Source: Bradyrhizobium oligotrophicum S58 (GTDB taxonomy: Bacteria > Pseudomonadota > Alphaproteobacteria > Rhizobiales > Xanthobacteraceae). From it: DNA of 64,000 nucleotides. The notes below the pieces were generated by a model. The model ran no database searches, had not been told where the DNA came from, and was given only the letters and a program-made list of their open reading frames with translations. Position numbers and translations under genes: made by a program. The stretch is from positions 2,914,001 through 2,978,000 of the forward strand of contig NC_020453.1 in assembly GCF_000344805.1 (NCBI RefSeq), read 5' to 3'. Below are positions 45,508 to 54,981 of the stretch, one piece after another; the stretch's first letter is position 1, and each line of letters opens with the position of its first letter.

Positions 45508-46047
45508 TCAATCAGAGCCCTGCTTCAGGAGCTTCGGGGTGATGAACATCACGAGATTGCCGCGCGTGAAGCTGACATCGCCCCAATCGTCGGTCTCGAA
45601 ATCGAACACGGCGAGCCCCGACGTCGGCATGTTGCGCGACAGCTCCTGGCGGGCGTCGGAATCGCCCTGGCCGGTCAGGGCCAGCGCCAGCTCATGCAGG
45701 CCGGGATTGTGGCCGACGACCAGGAGTTGCTGGGGATCGAGCACCGCGGCGAGCCGGATCTGATGCAGGATCTGCATCGGCTCGGCGCCGTACAGTTCCG
45801 GCACCAACTCGACCTGCGGCGCGGCGACGCGGTCCTGCATGGCCGCACGAGCGAACTCCCAGGTTTGCTGCGCCCGCACCGCGGTGGAGACCAGCACGAG
45901 CTGCGGGGCCGGCGGATGGCTGGCGAGGAAGTCTCCGATCATGGCGGCATCCTGATGCCCACGCTCGTCGAGACGGCGGTCCTGGTCACGGCCGGTCGGT
46001 GCGTCCGTCTCGGTCTTGGCGTGGCGCAGCAGCATCAATCGGCGCAT
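45508..46047 (-). CDS. SixA-like histidine phosphatase
   Basis: 179 residues. The catalytic His9 is in the RHAKTE motif at the N-terminus, a second His is in VVGHNPGLHELA, and STAVRAQQTWE supplies an arginine. These mark the histidine-phosphatase superfamily, SixA branch. SixA removes phosphate from phosphohistidine of Hpt domains or PtsO-type proteins; the substrate here is not known. A separate Hpt protein is encoded in the window at 32886 but far away. Confidence 0.9.
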   Translation of the reverse strand: MRRLMLLRHAKTETDAPTGRDQDRRLDERGHQDAAMIGDFLASHPPAPQLVLVSTAVRAQQTWEFARAAMQDRVAAPQVELVPELYGAEPMQILHQIRLAAVLDPQQLLVVGHNPGLHELALALTGQGDSDARQELSRNMPTSGLAVFDFETDDWGDVSFTRGNLVMFITPKLLKQGSD

Positions 46048-46152
46048 GGATATCGGTCTCGAATCGTTCAGACTGTCTCAGGCTGTACCACGTCTCTTTA
46101 TCGCCATTAAAAGCGTCATGACGTCCGGCGCAGGGTTCGCTAAGAAAACGCC

Positions 46153-47583
46153 ATGAGCGAGACTTCCACAAGCTTGAACGACGACGCCGATGCCGCAGCT
46201 GCGGCGGACCGGATCCGGCTGAATTTCGATCTCGACGTCGATGTCTGCATCGTCGGGGCGGGATTGGCGGGGCTCACCGTGGCGCTGTGCGCGGCCCGGG
46301 AGGGGGCGAGCGTGGCGGTGCTGGAAGGCCGCCATGTCGGATGGAACGCATCCGGCCACATGATCGGCACCGTCATGCCGGGTTTCGATCTGCCGCTGCC
46401 TGATCTGATCGAGCGCATCGGGCTGGAACATGCCCGGGCGCTGTGGGCGCTGTCGTGGAGCGGCGCCGAGTTCATCCGCGCCCAGGCCACCGAGGCGGCG
46501 ATGCCGGGCATCGGGCTCAGCGAAGGCGCGCTCGAAGTCTCCAACGTCGATGCCGGCGATGCGCTGATCCGCCGCCTGCAGATGCTGCACGAGGATTTCG
46601 ACACCGAGGTCGAGGGCTGGCAGGTCGAGCGCGTACGGACCGAGCTCAAGACCAGCCGCTATTTTCACGGCGTCTATTACCCCAAGGCGTTCCAGCTCGA
46701 CGGCCGCAAATATGTCCACGCGCTGGCCCGGCTGGCGCGCAAGGCGGGCGCACGGATTTTCGAGGACACGCCGGTGGTCAGCATCGACGCGTCGGGCGTG
46801 CGCAAGCGGATCGTGACGCCGTCGGCGCGGATGCGGGCGTCGCACATCGTGCTGGCCGGCAACATCCATCTCGGCGCGCCGCTGCAGAAGTTGTCGGACA
46901 CGCTGCTGCCGGTGTGGCGCTATGGCGGCGTGACCGCGCCGCTCGGCGAGCGCCTGGGCGAGGCGATCGCCTTCAAGGGATCGGTCGGCGACACCGACGG
47001 CATCGACCACTTCCGCGTCGTCGACGGTGACCGCCTGATGTGGGCGAGCCCCGAGACCACCTGGGATGCGCGCGCGAGCGGATTTGCCTCGGCGCTGCAG
47101 CGCCGCATCCGCACCGTGTTTCCGCAACTCGGCCATGTCGAGATCGCCGAGACCTTCGGCGGCGCCACTGGGCAGACCGTGCACGGCATGCCGCAGATCG
47201 GGCAGCTGCGCAAAGGCCTGTGGGTCGCGAGCGGTTTCGGCCGGCAGGGGCTCAACACTTCGGCCATGGCCGGACAGTTGATCGCGCAGGCGATGTTCGC
47301 CGGAGACGATCGCTGGAAGCTGTTCTCGCCGTTCGAACTGGTCTGGGCCGGCGGCGTCAGCGGCCGGGTCGCCGGCCACGTCGTCAATCTCTGGGTCCGG
47401 GGCCGCGCTGCGGCCGCCGGTACACTGGCACGGCATCGCGAGCGCGTGCGGGCGCAGGAACGCGTCCGCGAGATCAGGATCGCCGAGGCCCGCCGCCAGG
47501 CGGCGCAGCGTCCCGGCTCGCGCCTGCCGCTGCGGCCGCAGCCGTCCGACCTGACCCGCCATCCCGATGCCGGGGAGGGCTGA
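46153..47583 (+). CDS. FAD-dependent oxidoreductase (DAO/amine-oxidase-like)
   Basis: 476 residues. A Rossmann FAD motif VCIVGAGLAGLTVAL sits at about residue 32. The DAO features follow: AVLEGRHVGWNASGHMIGTVMP, IGLSEGALEVS and, late, VASGFGRQGLNTSAMAGQLIAQ. The family oxidises amino acids, amines or sarcosine-like compounds with FAD. Residues ~440-476 form an extra Arg/Pro-rich tail that is not part of the fold. It is unlinked to the neighbouring histidine phosphatase, which points the other way; the substrate is not predictable. Confidence 0.88.
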   Translation: MSETSTSLNDDADAAAAADRIRLNFDLDVDVCIVGAGLAGLTVALCAAREGASVAVLEGRHVGWNASGHMIGTVMPGFDLPLPDLIERIGLEHARALWALSWSGAEFIRAQATEAAMPGIGLSEGALEVSNVDAGDALIRRLQMLHEDFDTEVEGWQVERVRTELKTSRYFHGVYYPKAFQLDGRKYVHALARLARKAGARIFEDTPVVSIDASGVRKRIVTPSARMRASHIVLAGNIHLGAPLQKLSDTLLPVWRYGGVTAPLGERLGEAIAFKGSVGDTDGIDHFRVVDGDRLMWASPETTWDARASGFASALQRRIRTVFPQLGHVEIAETFGGATGQTVHGMPQIGQLRKGLWVASGFGRQGLNTSAMAGQLIAQAMFAGDDRWKLFSPFELVWAGGVSGRVAGHVVNLWVRGRAAAAGTLARHRERVRAQERVREIRIAEARRQAAQRPGSRLPLRPQPSDLTRHPDAGEG

Positions 47584-47680
47584 AACCTCGCAAGAAAGTG
47601 AGGCGTTGAACCCACGCCTGACGTAACTTCGCGCAATCCCATCCGTAGATCCGGTAACCCATCGCCGTACGGAGACAGCC

Positions 47681-48184
<504 letters not shown>

Positions 48185-48399
48185 AGAAACTGCGCCCGGA
48201 TTGTCCGGCGCGTCCGTTGAAGCCTCAGATGTGGGTCTGACGACGCGCCGGCAGCTGTGAAACGCAGCCGAGCCGGGGCGCGGTTTGGCGCGTCCCGCCC
48301 GGCAAGAACTGCCGGCTCGGCAATTGTTCACCAGTTTTGACGCGGCTTTTTTTATGTTGTTATTTCCCAACTCTCTGATTTCACGGCATTTTCGTATCT

Positions 48400-48414
48400 G
48401 GCACGGCGATTGCG
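48400..48414 (+). promoter_or_regulatory. Sigma-54 (RpoN) promoter of flgE
   Basis: TGGCACG-N4-TTGC is an exact match to the -24/-12 consensus (TGGCACGGCGATTGC). It lies 64 bases before the flgE ATG, with GGAGAG six bases before the ATG. This places hook and hook-junction genes under RpoN, as for class III flagellar genes in Caulobacter-type hierarchies. Confidence 0.85.
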
Positions 48415-48478
48415 ACACTCTCCACGAAGACGCGGTCCGGCGCGAACCGGCCGCCAGTGTCAATGTGGAGAGAATGGT

Positions 48479-50281
48479 ATGGGTATCTTCGACGCGATGA
48501 ACACGTCCGTGAGCGGGCTCTCGGCTCAGTCGTTCGCGCTGCAGAACATTTCGGGTAACATCGCGAATGCATCGACCACCGGCTACAAGGGCATCGGCAC
48601 CAGCTTCGAAGACCTGATCCCCAACGCGACCAACCCGACCCGCCAGAATGCCGGCGGCGTCACCGCCTTCGCCAAGGCCACCATCACCACCCAGGGCACC
48701 GTCTCGACGTCATCGGTCGCCACCAACATGGCGATCAACGGCGACGGCTTCTTCAACGTGCAGAAGGCCTCCTCGGTGGTCGACAACGTGCCGGTGTTCA
48801 CCGGCGTCACCGACTACACCCGCCGCGGCGACTTCCAGCTCAATGCCAACGGCAACCTGATCAACGGTGCCGGCTATTACCTGATGGGCGTCGCCGTCGA
48901 CGCCAAGACCGGCAACGCCACCGGCAACGTGCCGACGGTGCTGCAGTTCGCCAACAACTTCGTGCCGGCGCAGGCGACCACCGCGATCCAGTACGCCGCC
49001 AACCTGCCGACGCAGCCGAAGACCGCCGCGAGCGGCAACGCGGCGACCGGCTCGCTGGTCGCGGCCGGCGGCCTCAACTCGGCCGACCTCTCCAACGTGC
49101 CGCTGCCGGTGGGCACCAATTTCTACTCCGACAAAACCGTGACCGGCACCACGGCTCAGAACAAGGTCCCGGCGCAGATCACGACCTCGACATTGTTGAG
49201 CGGAGCCAGCGGCGACTCGATCTCGAGCAATTTCACGGCCGGCGACACCATCACTCTGACCGGCAGCGCCGGCGACGTCGTCACCTTCAGCTTCGTCGCC
49301 TCCGGTGCGTCGGGCACCCAGATCAACGTCGGCGACTCCGTCGGCACGCTGCTCGCCAAGATCGGCGCCGTGACCGGCGTGCAGCCGACCATCACGGCCG
49401 GCCAGATCACGCTGCATTCCGGCAGCGGCGAGGACTGGACCCTGAGCAGTGCGTCCTCGGGCTTCACCGCGCTCGGCCTCACCTCGCCGGTGGCGCTGAC
49501 CCGCAACTCCGCGGCGGGCACGGGGATCGTGATCGGCAACGACCTGACCAATTTCAACAACGAGACCATCTCCGGCGGCGCGGTCACCACCTACAACGCG
49601 GCGGGCACGCCCGTGAACGTGCAGCTGCGCTGGGGCAAGACCGACAGCGCGACGCTCGGCACCGGCCACAAGGACACCTGGAACCTGTTCTACCAGACCA
49701 ACTCGACCGCCACCGGCTCGACGGTGGCGTGGCAGAACGTCGGCACCAATTTCGTGTTCGCCTCGGACGGCTCGCTGGTCTCGCCGACCTCCTCCAACAT
49801 CTCCATTCCCAGCGTGGTCGTCGACGGCACCTCGCTGGGAACGGTCAGCCTCAACATCTCCTCGGGCGCGCTGACGCAATTTGCGAGCACGATCGGGTCG
49901 GCCACGATCAACCAGATCTCGCAGAACGGCTTCGCCGCCGGTCAGCTGCAGTCGGTCGCCGTCAACAACAGCGGCATCGTCACCGGCACCTTCTCGAACG
50001 GCCAGACCATCAATCTGGCCCAGGTCACGCTGTCGCACTTCAACGGCACCAACTACCTGAAGGCGCTGGACGGCGGCGCCTATGAGGCGACCGACCAGTC
50101 CGGCCAGGCCATCATCGGTGCGACCGGCAAGATCTCGGGCGGCTCGCTGGAAGGCTCGAACACGGACATCGCCGACGAGTTCACCAAGCTGATCGTGACC
50201 CAGCAGGCCTATTCGGCCAACACCAAGGTGATCACGACGGCCAATTCGATGGTGCAGGATCTTCTGAACGTGCTGCGCTGA
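48479..50281 (+). CDS. flgE: Flagellar hook protein FlgE
   Basis: 600 residues, longer than the usual ~400-450. The N-terminal flagellar-rod motif FDAMNTSVSGLSAQSFALQNISGNIANASTTGYKG and the C-terminal helix (QAYSANTKVITTANSMVQDLLNVLR) are canonical for hook/rod proteins. The middle contains an inserted region (about residues 238-342: GDTITLTGSAGDVVTFSFVASGA, INVGDSV, ALGL) that resembles segments of FlgL and the flagellins nearby. Start selected at ATG with GGAGAG six bases upstream. It forms the flexible hook, exported by the flagellar type III system. It is the first gene of a hook-junction-filament operon behind a sigma-54 promoter. Confidence 0.94.
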   Translation: MGIFDAMNTSVSGLSAQSFALQNISGNIANASTTGYKGIGTSFEDLIPNATNPTRQNAGGVTAFAKATITTQGTVSTSSVATNMAINGDGFFNVQKASSVVDNVPVFTGVTDYTRRGDFQLNANGNLINGAGYYLMGVAVDAKTGNATGNVPTVLQFANNFVPAQATTAIQYAANLPTQPKTAASGNAATGSLVAAGGLNSADLSNVPLPVGTNFYSDKTVTGTTAQNKVPAQITTSTLLSGASGDSISSNFTAGDTITLTGSAGDVVTFSFVASGASGTQINVGDSVGTLLAKIGAVTGVQPTITAGQITLHSGSGEDWTLSSASSGFTALGLTSPVALTRNSAAGTGIVIGNDLTNFNNETISGGAVTTYNAAGTPVNVQLRWGKTDSATLGTGHKDTWNLFYQTNSTATGSTVAWQNVGTNFVFASDGSLVSPTSSNISIPSVVVDGTSLGTVSLNISSGALTQFASTIGSATINQISQNGFAAGQLQSVAVNNSGIVTGTFSNGQTINLAQVTLSHFNGTNYLKALDGGAYEATDQSGQAIIGATGKISGGSLEGSNTDIADEFTKLIVTQQAYSANTKVITTANSMVQDLLNVLR

Positions 50282-50325
50282 TCGCGCGGATACGTGGCAG
50301 TTGAATTGACATAAGGCTACCGAAC

Positions 50326-52188
50326 ATGGGTTTGAGTTCAGCCCTCGCCACCGCGATGTCCGGCCTGCGTTCGACGCAGGCCGCGCTCTCGATCATCTCG
50401 TCGAACGTCGCCAACGCGAACACGCCCGGCTACGTCGCACAGAACCCGAACCAGATCGAGATCGCCAGCGGCGGCTTCGGCGCGACGGTGACGACGACCG
50501 GCGTCAACCGTCAGCTCGATTTGTTCGTCCAGAACCAGCTCCGCACCGAGACCTCGGGCGGGACCTACGCCAATCAGATGGCCAACATCCTGAGCCAGCT
50601 GCAGACCGTGTACGGCACGCCCGGCGGCAGCGGCACGCTCGAGACGGCGCTCAACAATTTCACGACTGCGCTGCAGTCGCTGTCGAACAATCCGAGCAAC
50701 CAGTCGGCGCAGTCGGTGGCATTGTCGGCGGCGCAGGGCGTGGCGCTGCAGCTCAATGCGACCACCAAGGGCATCCAGACCCTGCGCAGCAATGTCGAGC
50801 AGGACATCGGCAACTCGGTCACGCAGGCCAACGCGGCGATCCAGCAGATCGCCACCCTCAATACGCAGCTGCAGGGCCTCAACAGCTCGGACCCGCTGGC
50901 GGCGACCCTGCAGGACCAGCGCGACAACGCGATCAACACGCTCGCCAAATATGTCGACATCCGCGTCGTGTCGGACCCGACCAACGGCACGAGCGTGTTC
51001 ACCAATTCGGGCGTCCAGCTGGTCGGCGCGGGGCTCAGCTCCGAGTTCACCTTCTCGTCGCCCGGGACGCTCGACGCCACCTCGCAATACAACAGCAATC
51101 CCACTAAGAACGGCGTCGGGCAGCTCAACATCAAGCTGTCCAACGGCGTGTCGCTCGACGTCGTCGCCAACAATCTGCTGAACTCGGGCCAGATCGCGGC
51201 CGACCTCAAGCTGCGCGACCAGACGCTGGTGCAGGCGCAGACCCAGGTCGACCAGCTCGCGGCGACGATGGCCTCGGCGCTGTCCGACAAGACCACGGCG
51301 GGCACCGCGGTGACGGGTCCGCCGGCGGGCTTCGACGTCTCGACATCAGGGCTTCTGGCGGGCAACACCATCAATCTGACCTACACGGATTCGAGCAACG
51401 TCCAGCGCCAGGTCAAGATCGTCAACGTCAACGATCCCGCGGCGCTGCCGCTGCAGAACGCGACCGGTGCCAACCCGTCCTATGTCGGTGTCGACTTCTC
51501 GCTCGGCATGGCCTCGGTGGTGTCGCAGCTCAACAGCGCGCTCGGGTCAGCGCATCTGCAGTTTGCCAATCCGTCCGGCACGACGCTGCGCATCACCGAT
51601 GACGGCACCAGCCAGGCGACCGTCAAGGCCGCCTCGGCCACCACCACGGTGCAGACGCTCGCCAGCGGCAATGCGCAACTGCCCGTGTTCACCGACGGCG
51701 GCGCGATCTACACCGGCGCGATCACCTCGACCGGCTCGCAGATGACCGGGCTCGCCGGGCGGCTCAACGTCAATCCGGCGCTGCTGAACGACGCGACCAA
51801 GCTGTCGACCTATTCGACCTCGCCGCAGACCGCGGCCGGCGACTCCACACGGCCGGACTTCCTGTTCGCGCAGCTGACTTCGGCGACCTTCAGCTACTCG
51901 CCGACCACCGGCCTCGGCTCGGCGGCGCAGCCGTTCCAGGGTACCGTGTCCGGCTATCTGCAGCAGTTCGTCAGCCAGCAGGGCAGTGCGTCGACGCTCG
52001 CGACCCAGCTCAGCCAGGGGCAGGCCGTCGTGGTCAGCACGCTGAAGGAAAAGTTCCAGGGCACGGCGGGGGTCAACATGGACAGCGAGATGTCCAACCT
52101 GATCCAGGTCCAGAACACCTATGCGGCCAACGCCCATATCATGTCGGTCGTGCAAAGCATGATGCAGAGCCTGCTCCAGGCGTTTTAG
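50326..52188 (+). CDS. flgK: Flagellar hook-associated protein 1, FlgK
   Basis: 620 residues. The N-terminus ALATAMSGLRSTQAALSIISSNVANANTPGYV and the C-terminal helix (VNMDSEMSNLIQVQNTYAANAHIMSVVQSMMQSLLQAF) match FlgK. FVQNQLRTETSGGTYANQMANILSQLQ and the LQDQRDNAINTLAKYVDIRV segment are also typical. It starts 44 bases after flgE, so it is in the same operon. It forms the first hook-filament junction ring. Length is in the normal range for large FlgK proteins. Confidence 0.94.
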   Translation: MGLSSALATAMSGLRSTQAALSIISSNVANANTPGYVAQNPNQIEIASGGFGATVTTTGVNRQLDLFVQNQLRTETSGGTYANQMANILSQLQTVYGTPGGSGTLETALNNFTTALQSLSNNPSNQSAQSVALSAAQGVALQLNATTKGIQTLRSNVEQDIGNSVTQANAAIQQIATLNTQLQGLNSSDPLAATLQDQRDNAINTLAKYVDIRVVSDPTNGTSVFTNSGVQLVGAGLSSEFTFSSPGTLDATSQYNSNPTKNGVGQLNIKLSNGVSLDVVANNLLNSGQIAADLKLRDQTLVQAQTQVDQLAATMASALSDKTTAGTAVTGPPAGFDVSTSGLLAGNTINLTYTDSSNVQRQVKIVNVNDPAALPLQNATGANPSYVGVDFSLGMASVVSQLNSALGSAHLQFANPSGTTLRITDDGTSQATVKAASATTTVQTLASGNAQLPVFTDGGAIYTGAITSTGSQMTGLAGRLNVNPALLNDATKLSTYSTSPQTAAGDSTRPDFLFAQLTSATFSYSPTTGLGSAAQPFQGTVSGYLQQFVSQQGSASTLATQLSQGQAVVVSTLKEKFQGTAGVNMDSEMSNLIQVQNTYAANAHIMSVVQSMMQSLLQAF

Positions 52189-52203
52189 TGAGGCGCGTGT
52201 AAG

Positions 52204-54075
52204 ATGACGATCAGCAGTGTCAATTACGGAAGTTCTCTGCTCGGCCTGTCCGTGCGAAACATCACGAGCCAGCTCGCGGACCTTTCCACGCAGCTGTCGA
52301 GCGGCGTCAAGGCGAACAACTACGCCGGCATGGGGCCCGACGAGGGCTTCGCGATCGCGGCGCGCGCGCAGCTGTCGACCATCTCGGCCTTCACGACGAC
52401 GATGACCCACGTCAACACCGTCATCGGGGCGGTCAACACGTCGTTGCAGTCGCTGTCCAAGATTCACGATCAGGTCCAGAGCGGTGCCTCGGCGACGCCG
52501 CAGAACCTGACCAGCACCGGCCAGACCACGGGTCAGCTGACGGCGCTGTCCAACCTTTCGGCGATCACCGGCATCCTCAACACCCAGGTCGGCGACCGCT
52601 ACATCTTCTCCGGCAGCGCCACCGACCGGCCGGCGATCGCGTCGGCCGACGACATCCTGAACGGCACCACGACGCAGGCCGGGCTGAAGCAGGTCATCGC
52701 CGAGCGGCAGCAGGCCGATCTCGGGCTCAATGGCCTCGGGCGTCTCAACCTTTCGGCGTCGGCGACGGTGCCGATCACGCTGGCGGAGGACGTCGCCGGC
52801 TCGCCGTTCGGCTTCAAGCTGAGCGGGGTCACCTCGTCGCTGACCAACGCGACGGTGACGGGACCGTCCGGCTCGCCCGCGGGCATCTCGGTCGATCTCA
52901 CCGCCGGCAATCCGAATGCCGGCGACCAGATCAGCTTCACCTTCAAGCTGCCCGACGGCACCTCGGAATCGATCAAGCTGACGGCGTCGACCACGACGCC
53001 GGCGCCGACCAGCACGTTCGCGATCGGCGCGACGCCCGCGGCCACCTCCGCCAATCTCAACGCGGCGCTCAACACGGCGCTGTCGACGCTGGCGAATACC
53101 TCGCTGACCGCCGCCTCGGCGGTCGTCGCCGGTGACAACTTCTTCAACACGGCGAGCTCCGTGTCGGGAACCGTGGTCAACAACAAGCTCGCGACGCCGG
53201 CGCCGATCACGGGAGCGACGCTGCTGTCGGGCGGGGCGGGCTCCGACTCGATCGCGACCAGCTTTGCAACCGGCGACACCATCACCGTCAACGGCCAGAC
53301 GCTCACCTTCGTCGCCTCGGGCGCCAACGGCAACACCCAGATCAATGTCGGCGACAGCGTGCAGACATTGCTCTCGAAGATCGATGCGCTCAGCGGCACG
53401 TCGAAGGCCTCCACGGTCAGCGGCGGCGCGATCACCTTGCGCACCGACGACGCCGCGAGCTTCTCCGTCACCAGCTCGAACGCCGGCGCGTTGTCTGCGC
53501 TCGGCTTCTCCGGGACGGTCACCGCTCCGACGCCGCCGTTGCGGGTGTCCGGCACGCCGTTGGGATCGGCGACCAGCCTCGTCAACGGCTCGGCCAACAC
53601 CGTCGACTGGTACACCGGCAACAGCGGTCCGGGGTCGGCGCGGTCGAGCGCGACCATCCGCATCGACACCGCGCAGAGCATTCAGTTCGGCGCCCAAGGC
53701 AACGAGGCTGCGATCCGCAACCTCGTGCAGCAGACCGCGGTCTATGCCGCCGTCAACACGCCGCCGGCGGGAGCGAACGCGCCGCAGCAGATCGGCGCGC
53801 TCAGCCAGCGCATCGCCGCCAACCTGACGCCGCAGCTCGGCCAGCAGTCAATCTCGGACATCCAGACCGATTTCGCCAACGCCCAGACCACGATGAAGGA
53901 CGCCACGGCGCGCCAGACCCAGGCCAAGGCCGCGATGCAAAGCATGGTCGACCAGACCGAGGGCATCTCGCAGCAGGATGTGGCGAGCCAGATCCTGCAG
54001 CTGCAGACCAACCTCCAGGCGTCCTACCAGACGACGGCGATGCTGGCCCAGCTGACGCTGGTAAAATATCTGTAG
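52204..54075 (+). CDS. flgL: Flagellar hook-associated protein 3, FlgL
   Basis: 623 residues, about twice the usual 300-350. The N-terminal D0/D1 helices (NITSQLADLSTQLSSGVKANNYAG) and the C-terminal helices (QSISDIQTDFANAQTTMKDATARQTQAKAAMQ, then LQTNLQASYQTTAMLAQLTLVKYL) are those of FlgL. The FSGSATDRPAI motif is also typical. Residues ~180-440 are two inserted domains; the second (GATLLSGGAGSDSI to ALGFSG, 337-440) is similar to one in FlgE and the flagellins. It is 15 bases after flgK, in the same operon, and exported as the second junction protein. Confidence 0.92.
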   Translation: MTISSVNYGSSLLGLSVRNITSQLADLSTQLSSGVKANNYAGMGPDEGFAIAARAQLSTISAFTTTMTHVNTVIGAVNTSLQSLSKIHDQVQSGASATPQNLTSTGQTTGQLTALSNLSAITGILNTQVGDRYIFSGSATDRPAIASADDILNGTTTQAGLKQVIAERQQADLGLNGLGRLNLSASATVPITLAEDVAGSPFGFKLSGVTSSLTNATVTGPSGSPAGISVDLTAGNPNAGDQISFTFKLPDGTSESIKLTASTTTPAPTSTFAIGATPAATSANLNAALNTALSTLANTSLTAASAVVAGDNFFNTASSVSGTVVNNKLATPAPITGATLLSGGAGSDSIATSFATGDTITVNGQTLTFVASGANGNTQINVGDSVQTLLSKIDALSGTSKASTVSGGAITLRTDDAASFSVTSSNAGALSALGFSGTVTAPTPPLRVSGTPLGSATSLVNGSANTVDWYTGNSGPGSARSSATIRIDTAQSIQFGAQGNEAAIRNLVQQTAVYAAVNTPPAGANAPQQIGALSQRIAANLTPQLGQQSISDIQTDFANAQTTMKDATARQTQAKAAMQSMVDQTEGISQQDVASQILQLQTNLQASYQTTAMLAQLTLVKYL

Positions 54076-54092
54076 CGCCCCGGGGGCGGCGG

Positions 54093-54109
54093 TTAGGTTT
54101 TCGTTAACC
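54093..54109 (+). promoter_or_regulatory. CtrA-like site upstream of the glycosyltransferase-like gene
   Basis: TTAG-N7-TTAACC, one mismatch from the TTAA-N7-TTAACC consensus. It lies 60-75 bases before the GTG of the first cassette gene, and could give the four-gene cassette a promoter separate from the flgE operon. Confidence 0.45.
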
Positions 54110-54167
54110 ACGTCTCTTTAGCTTTTGTTCAGATGTGGGGCGAGAGCCTCTTTTCCTGGAGGCGGAC

Positions 54168-54971
54168 GTGAGTGACGGAACCGACGAGCGGATTCACCTG
54201 GTGATCGCGACACCATGTTTCGGCGGTCAGGTGTCGAGCATCTATGCGAGCTCGATCTTCGCCCTGCAGCGCGAGCTGCGGATCACGTCCAACGTCGATC
54301 TGACGGTGCACATGCGCGACGGCGACGCGCTGATCACCCGGGCCAGGGCCAACCTGGTGACGTTGTTCCTCAACGATCCCACGGCAACCCATCTGCTGTT
54401 CGTCGATGCCGATATCGGCTTCACCCCCAGGCAGGTCTTCCGGCTGATCGAGACGGGCGGCGACATGGTCGCCGGCGTCTATCCGGTCAAGAAGGTCAAC
54501 TGGAACAAGGCGCGTCGGGCCGTTGCCGCCAACCGCATGGACGTGCCTGCGGCGTCGCTGGACTACGTGCTCGAGATCGACAATCCCGATCAGGTCGTGG
54601 TGGTCAACGGCTTCACGCGGGTGCGCTATGCCGGCACCGGCTTCCTGATGATCCGCCGCCGCGTCATCGAGGCGATGATCGCGCATCCGGCTTACGCGCC
54701 GCTGCAGTTCTTCCGCGAGCATTCGCAGGATGCGCTGGCCGGCAGTCCGAACCGCTTCGCGCTGTTCGAATGCATGATCGATCCCGAGACCGGCACCTAT
54801 CTCAGCGAGGATTTTGCGTTCTGCAGGCGCTGGACCGATCTCGGCGGCGAGATCTGGGCCGATCTCGACAGCCGGCTCGATCACGTCGGCCCTTCCGTGT
54901 TCCATGGCAATGTCGCCTCGCAATTTGCGTCGGCCGTGGCGGTTCCAACCGCCGCAGCAGACGCCGCCTGA
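54168..54971 (+). CDS. Glycosyltransferase-like protein (GT-A fold, DAD motif)
   Basis: 267 residues from a GTG with GGAGG five bases upstream; an earlier GTG would add 11 residues. HLVIATPCFGGQVSSIYASSIFALQREL and DLTVHMRDGDALITRARANLVTLFL read as a nucleotide-sugar-binding half. FVDADIGFTPRQVF contains the DxD-like motif, and GVYPVKK, GTGFLMIRRRVIEAM, DFAFCRRW and IWADLDSRLDHVG complete a GT-A fold. It resembles Anp1-like/GT2-type transferases. Cytoplasmic, no membrane helix. It is the first of four close genes between flgL and the flagellins; the family and location suggest glycosylation of a flagellar component, but that is inference. Confidence 0.7.
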   Translation: MSDGTDERIHLVIATPCFGGQVSSIYASSIFALQRELRITSNVDLTVHMRDGDALITRARANLVTLFLNDPTATHLLFVDADIGFTPRQVFRLIETGGDMVAGVYPVKKVNWNKARRAVAANRMDVPAASLDYVLEIDNPDQVVVVNGFTRVRYAGTGFLMIRRRVIEAMIAHPAYAPLQFFREHSQDALAGSPNRFALFECMIDPETGTYLSEDFAFCRRWTDLGGEIWADLDSRLDHVGPSVFHGNVASQFASAVAVPTAAADAA

Positions 54972-54981
54972 CGATCGTCCC

